From a bacterium (GTDB lineage: Bacteria; Cyanobacteriota; Vampirovibrionia; Gastranaerophilales; Gastranaerophilaceae), in NCBI GenBank assembly GCA_017482685.1, contig JAFUMP010000022.1, positions 1-63,958 on the forward strand: 63,958 nt of DNA. Direction: 5' to 3'. Shown piece after piece: positions 50,071-59,415 of the stretch (positions are counted from its first letter, which is position 1; the number at the start of each line of letters is the position of its first letter). The position numbers were made by a program, and so were the translations under genes. Under the pieces are notes generated by a model. It saw only the letters and a list, made by a program, of their open reading frames with translations. It did no database searches and had not been told where the DNA came from.

Positions 50071-51171
50071 ATGAAAAGAATATTAGCAAGCATATTAACA
50101 TTAATAATGGTATCGGGAATAATTCCTGCTAGCGCTATTGAAGCAAAAGTAAGAATTATAGATCTTACTCATATTAAAGGGGTTCGTGAAAACCAACTTG
50201 TAGGATATGGAGTTGTTGTTGGTCTTCCTGGAACAGGTGACAACTCTCGTTCAACCCAGATTACCAACAAAATGTTATTAAGAAACTTGGGTACAGTAAT
50301 TGAGCAAGAAAACTATATCCAAAAAGGCGCATCTGCAGCAGTAATAGTAACAGCAACAGTTCCTCCATTCTCTAAAAATGGTGATAAAATCGACGTTACT
50401 GTATCAGCAATTGCTGACGCTAAGAGCTTAGAAGGCGGTGTTCTTGTTCAAACCATCCTTAAAGCTCCAAACGGAGAAGCTGTTGCAGTTGCTCAAGGCC
50501 CACTTTCTGTTGGTGGTATTAATAAAATTGCAGGTGGCTCATCAGCTAGAACCGCAATTACAACATCCGGTAGAATCCCTGGTGGTGCGATAATCGAACG
50601 TGATATTTATACAGAAATTGGTGATGAGAATTCAATCACTCTTTGTCTAGATAAATCAGATTATACTCTTGTTTCAAGAATTGCTAATACTGTTTCTGCT
50701 TTAGCTCCAGCTCAAGCAATTGATGGAAGCTCAGTAAAGGTTATGATTCCGCAAAAATTTATAAATGATAGAATTACTTTCATATCTTTATTAGAAAACT
50801 TAGAGGTTTCACCAACTTTAGAAAAAGCTAAAGTTGTAGTAAACGAAAGAACAGGAACTGTTGTCATAGGCGCAGATGTTAAGCTACTTCCTGCAGCAGT
50901 TGCTCACGGTAATATTACAGTAACAGTATCCACTACAAATGAAGTTTCTCAGCCAAACAGTTTTGCAGATGGTGCAACTGTTGGGTTTGAGAATGCAGAT
51001 ATAACAATTAATAAAGCACCTGGCAGTTTGGTCGAAATGCCAGCAAACAGCAACTTAAACGATTTAATTAGAGCTTTAAATTCAATCGGTGTTGCACCTG
51101 TAGATTTAATTTCAATACTTCAAGCATTGAAAAAATCAGGTAGCTTACAAGCAGAATTAATTATAATTTAG
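50071..51171 (+). CDS. flgI: Flagellar P-ring protein FlgI
   Basis: Full length at 366 residues with a signal peptide (KRILASILTLIMVSGIIPA). Family motifs include IKGVRENQLVGYGVVVGLPGTGD, the KMLLRNLG segment, and the C-terminal LNDLIRALNSIGVAPVDLIS. It forms the ring around the rod in the peptidoglycan layer, with FlgA as chaperone. Its presence with flgH shows a diderm envelope. The ribosome site is GAGG. Confidence 0.96.
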   Translation: MKRILASILTLIMVSGIIPASAIEAKVRIIDLTHIKGVRENQLVGYGVVVGLPGTGDNSRSTQITNKMLLRNLGTVIEQENYIQKGASAAVIVTATVPPFSKNGDKIDVTVSAIADAKSLEGGVLVQTILKAPNGEAVAVAQGPLSVGGINKIAGGSSARTAITTSGRIPGGAIIERDIYTEIGDENSITLCLDKSDYTLVSRIANTVSALAPAQAIDGSSVKVMIPQKFINDRITFISLLENLEVSPTLEKAKVVVNERTGTVVIGADVKLLPAAVAHGNITVTVSTTNEVSQPNSFADGATVGFENADITINKAPGSLVEMPANSNLNDLIRALNSIGVAPVDLISILQALKKSGSLQAELIII

Positions 51172-51181
51172 GAGTAAGAAT

Positions 51182-51532
51182 ATGGATTTTTCAACACCTA
51201 CGTTAGATTTAATCAAAAATGACTTAAAGAATGCTCAAGTTGTTAACTCTGATCAGGTTTTATATAACCGAATCAAAGAATCAGGAGATTCAAAAGCTCA
51301 ATTAATGAAAGCTGCACAAGAATTTGAAGCAATTTTTGTAACAAAAATGCTTACAGAAATGGATAAAACAGTTGATAGAGAAAATGGTATTTTTGGTGAA
51401 AAAACTCAATATGAAGACACTTTTAAATCAATAATTTATCAACAAATAGGCCACGATATTGCAAGCAACCCACGCTCAAGTATCGGAATGGCAACTCAAA
51501 TTTACAAACAGATGGAAAAATATACTAAATAA
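51182..51532 (+). CDS. flgJ: Rod-binding protein FlgJ, N-terminal domain only
   Basis: The 116 residues match only the rod-binding half of FlgJ: AAQEFEAIFVTKMLTEMDKT, then FGEKTQYEDTFKSIIYQQI and the helical end. The muramidase half present in enterobacterial FlgJ is missing. It acts as rod cap and scaffold. The separate SLT gene at the start of the operon probably does the wall cutting. An AGGAG site precedes the ATG. Confidence 0.9.
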   Translation: MDFSTPTLDLIKNDLKNAQVVNSDQVLYNRIKESGDSKAQLMKAAQEFEAIFVTKMLTEMDKTVDRENGIFGEKTQYEDTFKSIIYQQIGHDIASNPRSSIGMATQIYKQMEKYTK

Positions 51533-51548
51533 AACAAAGGATTAAAAA

Positions 51549-51836
51549 ATGTTATCATCAGTAGGACAAAGTAATAATGTACAAAGATTTTCAGCAGTAA
51601 ACGCTTTAAGAACTGGAGCAAATATTTTAAACAAACCCGTTGAAGAAGCTCAAGAATCAGTTATTGATAAAACAAGTAATGGAACAAAGTCTGCTCCAAA
51701 AGGCTTGTTAGAAAGAGTAGATGTTACTGATATTAGAAAATGTGCGGAATATGTTGGAGAATTCAACATTTCAGATGATGACATAAAATATGGGCTAATG
51801 TATGGTAGAAGTGTAATTGCAGAGTTTCTCTGCTAA
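51549..51836 (+). CDS. Small flagellar-operon protein, possibly FlgM-like anti-sigma factor
   Basis: The 95 residues have an apparently disordered N-terminal half (Ser/Asn/Lys) and a helical end, VDVTDIRKCAEYVGEFNIS then GLMYGRSVIAEFL. Length, layout and the spacing of the last two helices (IR...G-x-(F/Y)-x-I-x-x-D-x-I) recall FlgM, the anti-sigma-28 factor, and the place between flgJ and flgH close to flgN fits. The similarity is weak, so FlgM is only a suggestion. An AAAGGA site precedes the ATG. Confidence 0.5.
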   Translation: MLSSVGQSNNVQRFSAVNALRTGANILNKPVEEAQESVIDKTSNGTKSAPKGLLERVDVTDIRKCAEYVGEFNISDDDIKYGLMYGRSVIAEFLC

Positions 51837-51899
51837 AAGGGATTTTTGAACGGTAAGTATAATTTTCAAGCAATGCTTGATAAACTTGGGGAAATTATT

Positions 51900-52514
51900 A
51901 TGAAAAAAGTTTTAGTATCAACTTTAATATTAATGACAATGTTTGCAGTACCGACAGTACAGGCAGAATCTTTGTTTACCTTAGGTGCAACTCAACACTA
52001 TCAAGGTGTACCACGTTCATTATTTGGCGGGGTTCAAGCTAGACAAATCGGTGATTTAATCTCAATTATTATGGATGAAAACATTTCATTAAACGATAAC
52101 TTAACTTATTCAGCAGAAAAATCTTCTACTACTGTTGATACTTTTACAACTTTTATTAATAAATGGCTTGGAATTTCTCTAAAAAATTCCGATGGATTTG
52201 GTGGCTCAAATGAGGTTTCAAATTCTGCTGTAGGCTCAAGAGCAATGAAATTAGGTGATAAAATTGCATGTCAAGTTGTTCAACAACTTCCAAACGGAAA
52301 CTTATCTGTTCAAGGCAAAAAAACTATTGTTAACGGAAACGAAAGAATGGATTTCATTGTAACAGGTGTGGTCGACCCTCGCTGGCTAAATGTAGATGGA
52401 GAAATTTACTCATACAATGTTTCTAATCTACAATTCGCATTGTCTGGTAGAGGTTCAATTTCTAGAAGTCAAAACGAAGGTATCTTTAATAGATTTATTA
52501 AATATCTGTTCTAA
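51900..52514 (+). CDS. flgH: Flagellar L-ring protein FlgH without lipobox
   Basis: The 204 residues begin with the signal peptide KKVLVSTLILMTMFAVPTVQA. Family motifs follow: RQIGDLISIIMDENISLND, KLGDKIACQVVQQLPNGNL and VDPRWLNVDGEIYSYNVSN. FlgH forms the outer-membrane ring and is normally a lipoprotein. Here the cleavage region (VQAES) has no Cys, so lipid attachment is not possible in the usual way. The ATG at 51900 is chosen because it starts the signal peptide and has GGGGA upstream; a longer TTG frame is unlikely. Confidence 0.92.
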   Translation: MKKVLVSTLILMTMFAVPTVQAESLFTLGATQHYQGVPRSLFGGVQARQIGDLISIIMDENISLNDNLTYSAEKSSTTVDTFTTFINKWLGISLKNSDGFGGSNEVSNSAVGSRAMKLGDKIACQVVQQLPNGNLSVQGKKTIVNGNERMDFIVTGVVDPRWLNVDGEIYSYNVSNLQFALSGRGSISRSQNEGIFNRFIKYLF

Positions 52515-52520
52515 TTAAAT

Positions 52521-52548
52521 TGAAAATGGAAAATTGAAAATGGAAAAT
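52521..52548 (+). repeat. 14-bp perfect tandem duplication over the flgN start
   Basis: TGAAAATGGAAAAT occurs twice in a row. Each copy contains an ATG, but they are in different frames: the first reads only three codons to a stop, the second opens flgN. Confidence 0.7.
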
Positions 52549-53037
52549 AGTTTCAAAAAATTAATAAAAATATTAGACAAGGAACTTGAAGCCTATACTC
52601 AACTCAGAGATTTGTTTCAAGAAAAAAAAGAGCTTCTTAAAAAAGCAAAATCTGATGATCTAGGTATAGTAGATAATAAAATTCTTGCAGTAAATGAAAG
52701 AATTGTTAAGCTAAACACCGAACAAAAAAACCTATCTATTGAACTGCTCAACAAAGATGGTGTAATGTCAGATTTTATAAGCCTTGCAGAGGAAAATTGT
52801 CCAGAGCTAAAAGAGGCTCTAATGTTAAGAAAAGTTAAGATTTGTAACATTTCTGAGCAATTAGTGTTATTAAATAATCAGAATGTGGAATTAATAAAAC
52901 ACGGCATTATAATTACCAACAAGATGTTGGAAACAATTGTAAATGCATTTGCTCCTCAAGGAAGTATCTACAATGGAGCAGGAAAAACAACTGACACATG
53001 TAATTTAGACATGTGGACAATAAATGAACAAATATAA
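52540..53037 (+). CDS. flgN: FlgN-like chaperone for hook-junction proteins
   Basis: The 165 residues form a helical bundle: FKKLIKILDKELEAYTQL at the start, then KKELLKKAKSDDLGIVDNK and a C-terminal amphipathic helix. The pattern (L-x(6)-E-x(3)-Y/L-x(3)-L, followed by a charged helix) and the position before flgK and flgL fit FlgN, the export chaperone of FlgK and FlgL. The ATG at 52540 lies in the second copy of a 14-bp duplication; a TTG two codons earlier is possible. Confidence 0.8.
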   Translation: MENSFKKLIKILDKELEAYTQLRDLFQEKKELLKKAKSDDLGIVDNKILAVNERIVKLNTEQKNLSIELLNKDGVMSDFISLAEENCPELKEALMLRKVKICNISEQLVLLNNQNVELIKHGIIITNKMLETIVNAFAPQGSIYNGAGKTTDTCNLDMWTINEQI

Positions 53038-53084
53038 CGGAAAGCCCGTTAGACGGAACTTGATTGATTACAATGAGGTAAACA

Positions 53085-54779
53085 ATGGTTAGCTTATTCA
53101 ACGCATTAAATATGTCATCAAACGCACTGACTGTAAACGAGTCAGCAATTAGCGTTGTTTCTCATAACGTAGCAAACATGAATACAGAAGGTTATTCAAA
53201 ACAAAAAGTGCATTTAGCTACACGCAACATAGCCGGTGCAATCGGTGACAGCACTGAAGCTCAAATCAGAGCTAATGGCGGCGTAATGATTGCTAATGTC
53301 ATGAGATATAATGATGCTTATTTGAATAATTATTATAGAGATCAATTATCAATACTTAAAGGCTATGAAGCGGAATTGGGTTCATTAGGGGATTTAGCAA
53401 GCATTTTTGATGATTTAGAAGGCGAAGGTATTTCTGCGACTTTAGCTAGTTTTTATGAAGCAGTAAACAATTTAAATGAATATCCTGCAAGCGCAACTGC
53501 TAGAGTAAATTTTATTGAAAGTGCAAAAACATTAACTCAAGCTCTTAATTCAAAAAGCAAACAGCTAGATGAATTAACTTCAAAAGCTCTAGGAAACGGA
53601 GAGGACGAAGAGCTATTAAAAAACTCAAAAATTTATCATGAATTTGGAGTATTTAATTCAAGACTAGAAGAATTAGCAGAAATTAACAAAGCGCTTCAAG
53701 TAACTCAAACTGGAACACTTCATGCTAATAATTTACTTGATAAACGAGATATGCTTCTTAATGAAATTGCAGAATTTGTAGATATTAATATTGAAGAACA
53801 TCCTACAAACGGCTCTGTAACTTTATACGTAGGCAATCAAGTAATGGTAAAAGGTGCTGAAGTTAAAGCAAAACTTGAAATTCAAACCGCTGCAAAATAT
53901 TGTGAAGAATATAGCAAAGAAAACCCTACAAATCCAATCACATACCCTCAAGATTGGATATTAAAAGATGACAAGGGACAACCTATTCTTGATGAATATA
54001 ATCAGCCAATTGCTAGAGAAGCTGCGGTTGTAAGTATTGTAGGAATTAATGATGATGGAACAACAACAGATATTATAAAAGATGCAAATTCTATTATTAA
54101 AACAGGTTCAATTGGAGGATTATTACATTCTGGAGATATCCAAGCTGAAAACATGACTGCTGGAAAAGCACAACACGCTCTTAATATGGTAGCTCAGTCT
54201 GTTGCAAAAGTTTTTAATGATTTGAACACTAGAAAAAATGCTTATGCAATTAATCCTCTTGATACTAGCATATTAACACCAACAAGTGGTGATAATTATA
54301 TTTTTGTAGGTAAAGACGGTACTCCTGATAGTATAAGCGCAGGTAATATAACAATTAATTCTAGCTTGTTAACTGATGATGGTTGTTGGAAACTTGCTTG
54401 TGCATATTTTGATAACCCACAGAACTTAGATCCACCACCTACTTTTGACGAAAAAGCCATCGGTAATTCTCAAAACGTAGTAGCTATGCTTAACACAAGA
54501 ACTTCAAAGTTAAATGAACTTGGTAATATGTCTATAGAAGATTATTATACAAACTTACTTGGTAAAATTGCAGCTGGTGGTAGTAGTGCTCAAGCAATGG
54601 TTGAAACACAAGGAAATGTAGTTGATGCTATTAAAGACCAAATTTTGAGTAATAACAGCGTTGACTTAAACGAAGAATTAGTCGATTTGGTTAAATATCA
54701 AACTGCATATTCTGCAGCAGCACAAGTATTCAATACTTGTAATTCGTGTTTAGATGTATTAATGACCTTAGGAGGTTAA
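53085..54779 (+). CDS. flgK: Hook-filament junction protein FlgK (HAP1)
   Basis: The 564 residues are typical in length and ends. The N-terminal NESAISVVSHNVANMNTEGY and the C-terminal SVDLNEELVDLVKYQTAYS helices form the D0/D1 core. The less conserved middle (about 270-440) is the surface domain. It connects hook and filament and is exported by the flagellar apparatus with FlgN. A GAGG site precedes the ATG. flgL begins three bases after its stop. Confidence 0.93.
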   Translation: MVSLFNALNMSSNALTVNESAISVVSHNVANMNTEGYSKQKVHLATRNIAGAIGDSTEAQIRANGGVMIANVMRYNDAYLNNYYRDQLSILKGYEAELGSLGDLASIFDDLEGEGISATLASFYEAVNNLNEYPASATARVNFIESAKTLTQALNSKSKQLDELTSKALGNGEDEELLKNSKIYHEFGVFNSRLEELAEINKALQVTQTGTLHANNLLDKRDMLLNEIAEFVDINIEEHPTNGSVTLYVGNQVMVKGAEVKAKLEIQTAAKYCEEYSKENPTNPITYPQDWILKDDKGQPILDEYNQPIAREAAVVSIVGINDDGTTTDIIKDANSIIKTGSIGGLLHSGDIQAENMTAGKAQHALNMVAQSVAKVFNDLNTRKNAYAINPLDTSILTPTSGDNYIFVGKDGTPDSISAGNITINSSLLTDDGCWKLACAYFDNPQNLDPPPTFDEKAIGNSQNVVAMLNTRTSKLNELGNMSIEDYYTNLLGKIAAGGSSAQAMVETQGNVVDAIKDQILSNNSVDLNEELVDLVKYQTAYSAAAQVFNTCNSCLDVLMTLGG

Positions 54780-54782
54780 TAG

Positions 54783-55892
54783 ATGGTAGATAGAATCTCT
54801 TCAAATTCAAGATATGCACAGCTTGTTGCAGATATGAAAATGAATCAATTTAATTTTAATAAACTTACCCAGCAATTATCTTCTGGTAAAAAGGTGGTTG
54901 ATCTTACTGACGATCCAATTGCATCTATAAATATATTAAATACGAATAAACAATTAGGTCAAATTGAAACCTTTGAACAAAATGTTGGGATGGCTTCTGC
55001 TGAATTAAGCGCTTTAGATGACCTTTTGGCTCTTGCTAATGGCTATCTTTCTGAAGCTTGGGACAAGGCAATCCAAGCAAATAACCAAACATATACTGAA
55101 GGTTCTTTAAAGGCTTTAAAAGTAGAAATTGATGAAATCACAAAAACAATGGTTGATTTAGCAAATACTCAATATAACGATAATTATATTTTCTCTGGAG
55201 CTAACACTAAAACTGTAACTTATACAATAGATAAAGATGGAAACATCATATATAATGGTACTCCACAAACTAATCCAGATTATATCCGCAAAACAGAAGT
55301 TGCAGATGGAGTTTTTGAAGTTATAAACACTACTGGTGATAAAATATTTGGATATTATGAAAAAGTACAAGAAAAAGTCGGAGATAAATTTGTTTACTTA
55401 GACGAAAATAATAAAAGAGTTCTTGAAACAGTTGATCCCGTAACAAAAGCTAAGACTTATACTTATGAAGATAATGGTGCAGATTACCCAGGTAAGTTTG
55501 AAGATCTTTCTAAAGTCTATACTGAAGAAGAAAAATATTCAGGAGTTTTAGGTGCTTTGAAAAAATTAAGTAATGGTATTGAAAAAGTTCTTAATGGAGA
55601 CGAAGCAGACGGCTACGATGAAATGAGAGCAACTCTAGATTTATTTGACAAATCTTTAAATACAATTACTACAGAACAAACAAAATTTGGTGGTGTTGCT
55701 AATAGACTTGAAATGACAACATCAACATTAGAAACAAATAATGAAAATTTAAGTGCATACTTATCACAAGTTCAAGATATTGATTATGCGTCTGCAATTA
55801 CTCAATGGATGAATGCACAATATGCTTACCAAGCAAGTATGCAAATAGCTTCAGCTAGTATGAATATGAGTTTATTGAATTATATACAATAA
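54783..55892 (+). CDS. flgL: Hook-filament junction protein FlgL (HAP3)
   Basis: The 369-residue flagellin-like protein starts VDRISSNSRYAQLVADMKMN and has the D0/D1 motif LTQQLSSGKKVVDLTDDP. The C-terminal helix SQVQDIDYASAITQWMNAQ includes the export-relevant end. A central insertion of about 100 residues is acidic and probably surface-exposed. It caps the junction and starts the filament. AGGAGG overlaps the flgK stop. It is the last gene of the operon. Confidence 0.92.
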   Translation: MVDRISSNSRYAQLVADMKMNQFNFNKLTQQLSSGKKVVDLTDDPIASINILNTNKQLGQIETFEQNVGMASAELSALDDLLALANGYLSEAWDKAIQANNQTYTEGSLKALKVEIDEITKTMVDLANTQYNDNYIFSGANTKTVTYTIDKDGNIIYNGTPQTNPDYIRKTEVADGVFEVINTTGDKIFGYYEKVQEKVGDKFVYLDENNKRVLETVDPVTKAKTYTYEDNGADYPGKFEDLSKVYTEEEKYSGVLGALKKLSNGIEKVLNGDEADGYDEMRATLDLFDKSLNTITTEQTKFGGVANRLEMTTSTLETNNENLSAYLSQVQDIDYASAITQWMNAQYAYQASMQIASASMNMSLLNYIQ

Positions 55893-55929
55893 GGTTAATT
55901 GGCTTCTCACGGATGAGAAGCTGTTAACC
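55893..55929 (+). terminator. Hairpin at the end of the flagellar operon
   Basis: A two-part stem, GGTTAA/TTAACC outside and GCTTCTCA/TGAGAAGC inside, with a 4-base loop. No T run follows, so termination may be partial. Confidence 0.6.
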
Positions 55930-55993
55930 TCAAAAGTTTACAAATTTTATATACTTACCATTTTTAAGGACATTTTATGTCCTTTCTTTTTTA

Positions 55994-56845
55994 TTATTGA
56001 ATTTTTGTTAAATTAATTTGTAATTTTTTCAATATAGAATGTTTTTCTAAAAGCTTTTTCCAAAACTCCATTTGCTCGCCATATAAAGTTAATTGCGAAG
56101 GTTTTCCTAAAAGATTCCTTATTTTTTTAAAAGAAGTATCCAATGCCAATTTTTTGCTTCTACCTAAATTTGTACTCGCAATAGTTTTATTAACATCTAA
56201 ATAAAAATTCCCATCTTTCTCCACAACTATTGGCTCATATAAATCATCTTCAAGTTCTCTAAACATAAACGCTTCCTCTAAAAAATCTTTTAAAAAACTG
56301 GCACTTCTAACTTTTATAAGCTCTTGTTCTTTAGGTAAAAACCCTACTTTTGCATGATATAAAGTAGAAGCAGGAAAAGAATTCCTTGGGATTTCTTTTA
56401 TTCCTAATTGTATAGCTCGTTCTATATGAATCTGATCAAGTCTTATACCTATACCTTTTAGATTAGAAGAATAATTACTCATACTTCCAGCCTTCATAAC
56501 CCAATTATTGTCCGAGTTTTTTTCAATATCATAAAATTTCGAACCAACTAAATTCCCATCTTTATCAGTAATAGTCCAAAACTCTCGCACAAAACTATCA
56601 CCAATCGTTGCGGCTTCATGTTCAACATTTACCTCCACAGGCTCATTCGTCTGAGCGTCTTTAACAAGAATTTTATTAGGTTCAGCACCTTTATACTCAA
56701 ATTTATCCGTCATTAATTCATTCAAAAGCGAACTTTTAAATACATTCTCAGCTCTATACTGCACCATTTTTTGTTCAGATTTTTTCACTAGAGAACGCAA
56801 TTGAGGATGTGTTAATCGTCTTAATTTTTTTGATACTACATTCAT
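55994..56845 (-). CDS. GNAT-like protein of unknown substrate
   Basis: A 283-residue cytoplasmic protein without a named close family. Residues about 100-180 show GNAT features: VREFWTITDKDGNLVGSKFY as the central strands, LKGIGIRLDQIHIERAIQLG as the acetyl-CoA loop and helix, and FPASTLYHAKVGFLP as the typical end. The N-terminal helix is very basic (KKLRRLTHPQLRSLVKKSE). The other residues are unrecognised. It is convergent with the flagellar operon and stands alone. Confidence 0.55.
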   Translation of the reverse strand: MNVVSKKLRRLTHPQLRSLVKKSEQKMVQYRAENVFKSSLLNELMTDKFEYKGAEPNKILVKDAQTNEPVEVNVEHEAATIGDSFVREFWTITDKDGNLVGSKFYDIEKNSDNNWVMKAGSMSNYSSNLKGIGIRLDQIHIERAIQLGIKEIPRNSFPASTLYHAKVGFLPKEQELIKVRSASFLKDFLEEAFMFRELEDDLYEPIVVEKDGNFYLDVNKTIASTNLGRSKKLALDTSFKKIRNLLGKPSQLTLYGEQMEFWKKLLEKHSILKKLQINLTKIQ

Positions 56846-56893
56846 AATTATTATAAATCTCGTAAAAATATAATTTGCTAATTCTAATTTTAT

Positions 56894-58300
56894 TTAAATA
56901 ATATCTGTTTGAAAAGTCAAAGTTATTCTATCACCTTCTTTTATTCTAGTAATTTCTTTTGGCAAAATTCTTTTCCCATCTCGTTTGATATACAAAACCA
57001 AAGAATTATATGGAAAAGTAATATCACTTATCTTTTTATTAATCCATTGATGTTTAGCTGGAACAGTCACTCGCATAAATTTAATTGCGCATTCTTCTTG
57101 ATAATCATTAAAAGTTTTTCTAATATCAATTTCTTTATCTATCATATTGGTAACTCGTGCAATCCAAGGTAAAAAAGCACCTTGAAAAGCTATAGATAAT
57201 AACGAGATGAAAAAGACTACATGATATAAATCATAATCAAGTTCTATTCCACTATCCATTGCAATAATAGCAAATACAATTGATGCAACGCCCCTCAGAC
57301 CAGCCCAAGCTATAATAAGCTTCTGACCTATAGAAGACTTAAATGGAAATAGTAGTATAAAAACAACCAAAGGTCGTGCAACAAATGTCAAAAAAAGAAA
57401 AATATAAAAACTTGCTAAAAACACATAAGGTATCTTATTTAAAGTTGCTAACAAACCTAATGTAAAAAATATACCAATTTGTGCTAATTTAGTTATGTTA
57501 TCAAAAAAAGTCATCATTGCAGTTTTATTATCAATATTGGAATTTCCCAAAATTATTCCTAAAAAATATACAGCTAAAAAAGGATTGCCGTCATATATTT
57601 GCGAAATAGCATAAGCTGTTAATACAAGTGCAATTATAAAAAGACTGTCATTTCCATCTATAATTATTTTTGTTTTCTGAAAAATATAAATTGCAAATTT
57701 TGCAATAAGAACACCTGTAAAAATCCCCAAGATTACCTGTTTTAAAAACAGTAAAAATACAAAATTAGCACTAGATCCTTGTATTAAAGCAATCACTAAT
57801 ATAACTAAAACATAAGACATAGGGTCGTTACTTCCACTTTCTAACTCTAAAAGTTGTCCCGTGTTTTCTTTAAGATGTAATTGTTTTGATTTTAAGATTG
57901 AAAAAACTGAAGCTGCATCCGTAGAGCCAATGACAGCTCCGAATAAAAAGCTTTCTAAAACAGGAATTTGCAAAATATAATAACAGAACAAACCCACCGC
58001 TAAAGCTGTAAAAAGAACTCCAAAGGTTGATAATATTGTTGCTTGAACAAAAACAGGCTTAGCTGCTTGCCATTTGGTACAAAAACCACCATAAAAAATA
58101 ATAAAACCTAGCGCTATTGAAGATAAATCTTTTGCCTGTTCAAAATCTGAATAATCAATTTTAAAAATCTCATTTGACCCAAATAATAAACCTAAACATA
58201 AGAAAAAAACTAATGCTGGTATTCCAAGAGCTTTCAAAAAACGATTTGTAAATATCGCTGAAAAAATCACAATTGCACTCAAAACTAACACAAAAATCAT
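56894..58300 (-). CDS. CPA1-family K+/H+ or Na+/H+ antiporter (NhaP2/CvrA-like)
   Basis: The 468 residues have about 12-13 membrane helices with the CPA1 motifs GSTDAASVF and LESGSNDPMS in the ion-binding core. A cytoplasmic tail (about 400-468) has the form of a TrkA-C/RCK-C domain (ISDITFPYNSLVLYIKRDG, then EGDRITLTFQ). This combination is typical of NhaP2 (cell volume regulation protein A), a K+/H+ antiporter. Ion choice cannot be proven from sequence. It is a single gene with no obvious ribosome site. Confidence 0.87.
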   Translation of the reverse strand: MIFVLVLSAIVIFSAIFTNRFLKALGIPALVFFLCLGLLFGSNEIFKIDYSDFEQAKDLSSIALGFIIFYGGFCTKWQAAKPVFVQATILSTFGVLFTALAVGLFCYYILQIPVLESFLFGAVIGSTDAASVFSILKSKQLHLKENTGQLLELESGSNDPMSYVLVILVIALIQGSSANFVFLLFLKQVILGIFTGVLIAKFAIYIFQKTKIIIDGNDSLFIIALVLTAYAISQIYDGNPFLAVYFLGIILGNSNIDNKTAMMTFFDNITKLAQIGIFFTLGLLATLNKIPYVFLASFYIFLFLTFVARPLVVFILLFPFKSSIGQKLIIAWAGLRGVASIVFAIIAMDSGIELDYDLYHVVFFISLLSIAFQGAFLPWIARVTNMIDKEIDIRKTFNDYQEECAIKFMRVTVPAKHQWINKKISDITFPYNSLVLYIKRDGKRILPKEITRIKEGDRITLTFQTDII

Positions 58301-58347
58301 GCAAATATTCTAACAATTGTAACTATTAATTAATATTGCATAAAAGA

Positions 58348-59415
58348 TTAATTTTGCTTTTTATCTTTCAAAAAACTTTCTATAAAACCGTCTAAATCAC
58401 CATCCATAACAGCATCGACATTGCCGACTTCAAAACCTGTTCTATGATCTTTGACCATTTTATAAGGATGAAAAACATAAGACCGAATTTGTGAGCCAAA
58501 ATTTATATCAAAATTTTCACCTTTTAACTCTGCAAGTTTTTTTTCGTGCTCTCTTTGACGAATTTCAAGTAATTTAGAAGCCAACATTTGCATTGCATTT
58601 TCTTTATTCTGCAATTGAGAACGTTCTTGCTGACATTTGACAACAATTCCAGTTGGTTTGTGTAAAATTCTAACAGCTGTTTCAACTTTATTAACATTTT
58701 GCCCACCAGCTCCACCTGAACGCATTGTATCTACCTCCAAATCCTCTGGAGGAATAACAATTGTTTTTTCATAATCAGCAATTATAGGTGAAACTTCACA
58801 AGAAGCAAAGCTTGTTTGTCTTTTACCATTCGCATTAAAAGGTGAAATTCTAACTAACCTATGAACACCTTTTTCTGCCTTTGCATAACCATAAGCAAAT
58901 TTCCCACAAATTTTTATCGTTGCAGACTTTATTCCAGCCTCTTCACCATCAGATTTATCAACAAGTTCAATTTTCCAATTTCTTGATTCTGCCCAACGGA
59001 TGTACATTCTAAGAAGCATATTAGCCCAGTCCTGAGCATCTGTACCACCAGCTCCAGCATTTATAGATAAAAACGCATCTGCATCATCATATTCACCAGA
59101 TAACATTTGTTGAACATCATATTTATCTATTGATTTTTCAAGTTCCACTAAAGCTAATTCGCTTTCTTTAATAAGCTCTTCATCACCTATTTCTGTAGCA
59201 GTTTGCATATCATCTAAAATAGATTTCCAATCATTAAAAAGTGTAATTTTATCCTTAATCTCTCTTACTTGTTGCCCTATTTCAGTAGCAAGTTTTTGAT
59301 CAGCCCAAACAGAAGGATCTTGAAGTTTTACTTCTAGTTCTTCTAATTGTAGAGCTAAAGCTTCAGAGCCAATAAGATTCTTATTCACACGATTTTTTAG
59401 TTCATCAAAAATCAT
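58348..59415 (-). CDS. prfB: Peptide chain release factor 2, without programmed frameshift
   Basis: The 355 residues have GGQ in [14 protein letters not shown] near residue 235 and the class-2 motif [15 protein letters not shown]2 recognises UAA and UGA. In most bacteria the gene contains an in-frame UGA around codon 26 that is bypassed by +1 frameshift. Here the N-terminus ([10 protein letters not shown], then [14 protein letters not shown]) runs uninterrupted and the frameshift segment (LRG(Y/S)L-type) is absent, making the protein about ten residues shorter there. The ATG overlaps the tmk stop as ATGA, so it is co-translated with tmk. Confidence 0.94.
   Translation of the reverse strand: MIFDELKNRVNKNLIGSEALALQLEELEVKLQDPSVWADQKLATEIGQQVREIKDKITLFNDWKSILDDMQTATEIGDEELIKESELALVELEKSIDKYDVQQMLSGEYDDADAFLSINAGAGGTDAQDWANMLLRMYIRWAESRNWKIELVDKSDGEEAGIKSATIKICGKFAYGYAKAEKGVHRLVRISPFNANGKRQTSFASCEVSPIIADYEKTIVIPPEDLEVDTMRSGGAGGQNVNKVETAVRILHKPTGIVVKCQQERSQLQNKENAMQMLASKLLEIRQREHEKKLAELKGENFDINFGSQIRSYVFHPYKMVKDHRTGFEVGNVDAVMDGDLDGFIESFLKDKKQN

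Noticed and set aside
59290..59415. Programmed +1 frameshift in prfB
   Set aside because: No CTTTGA-like slip site occurs near the start on the coding strand, and the frame is continuous from the ATG that overlaps tmk.
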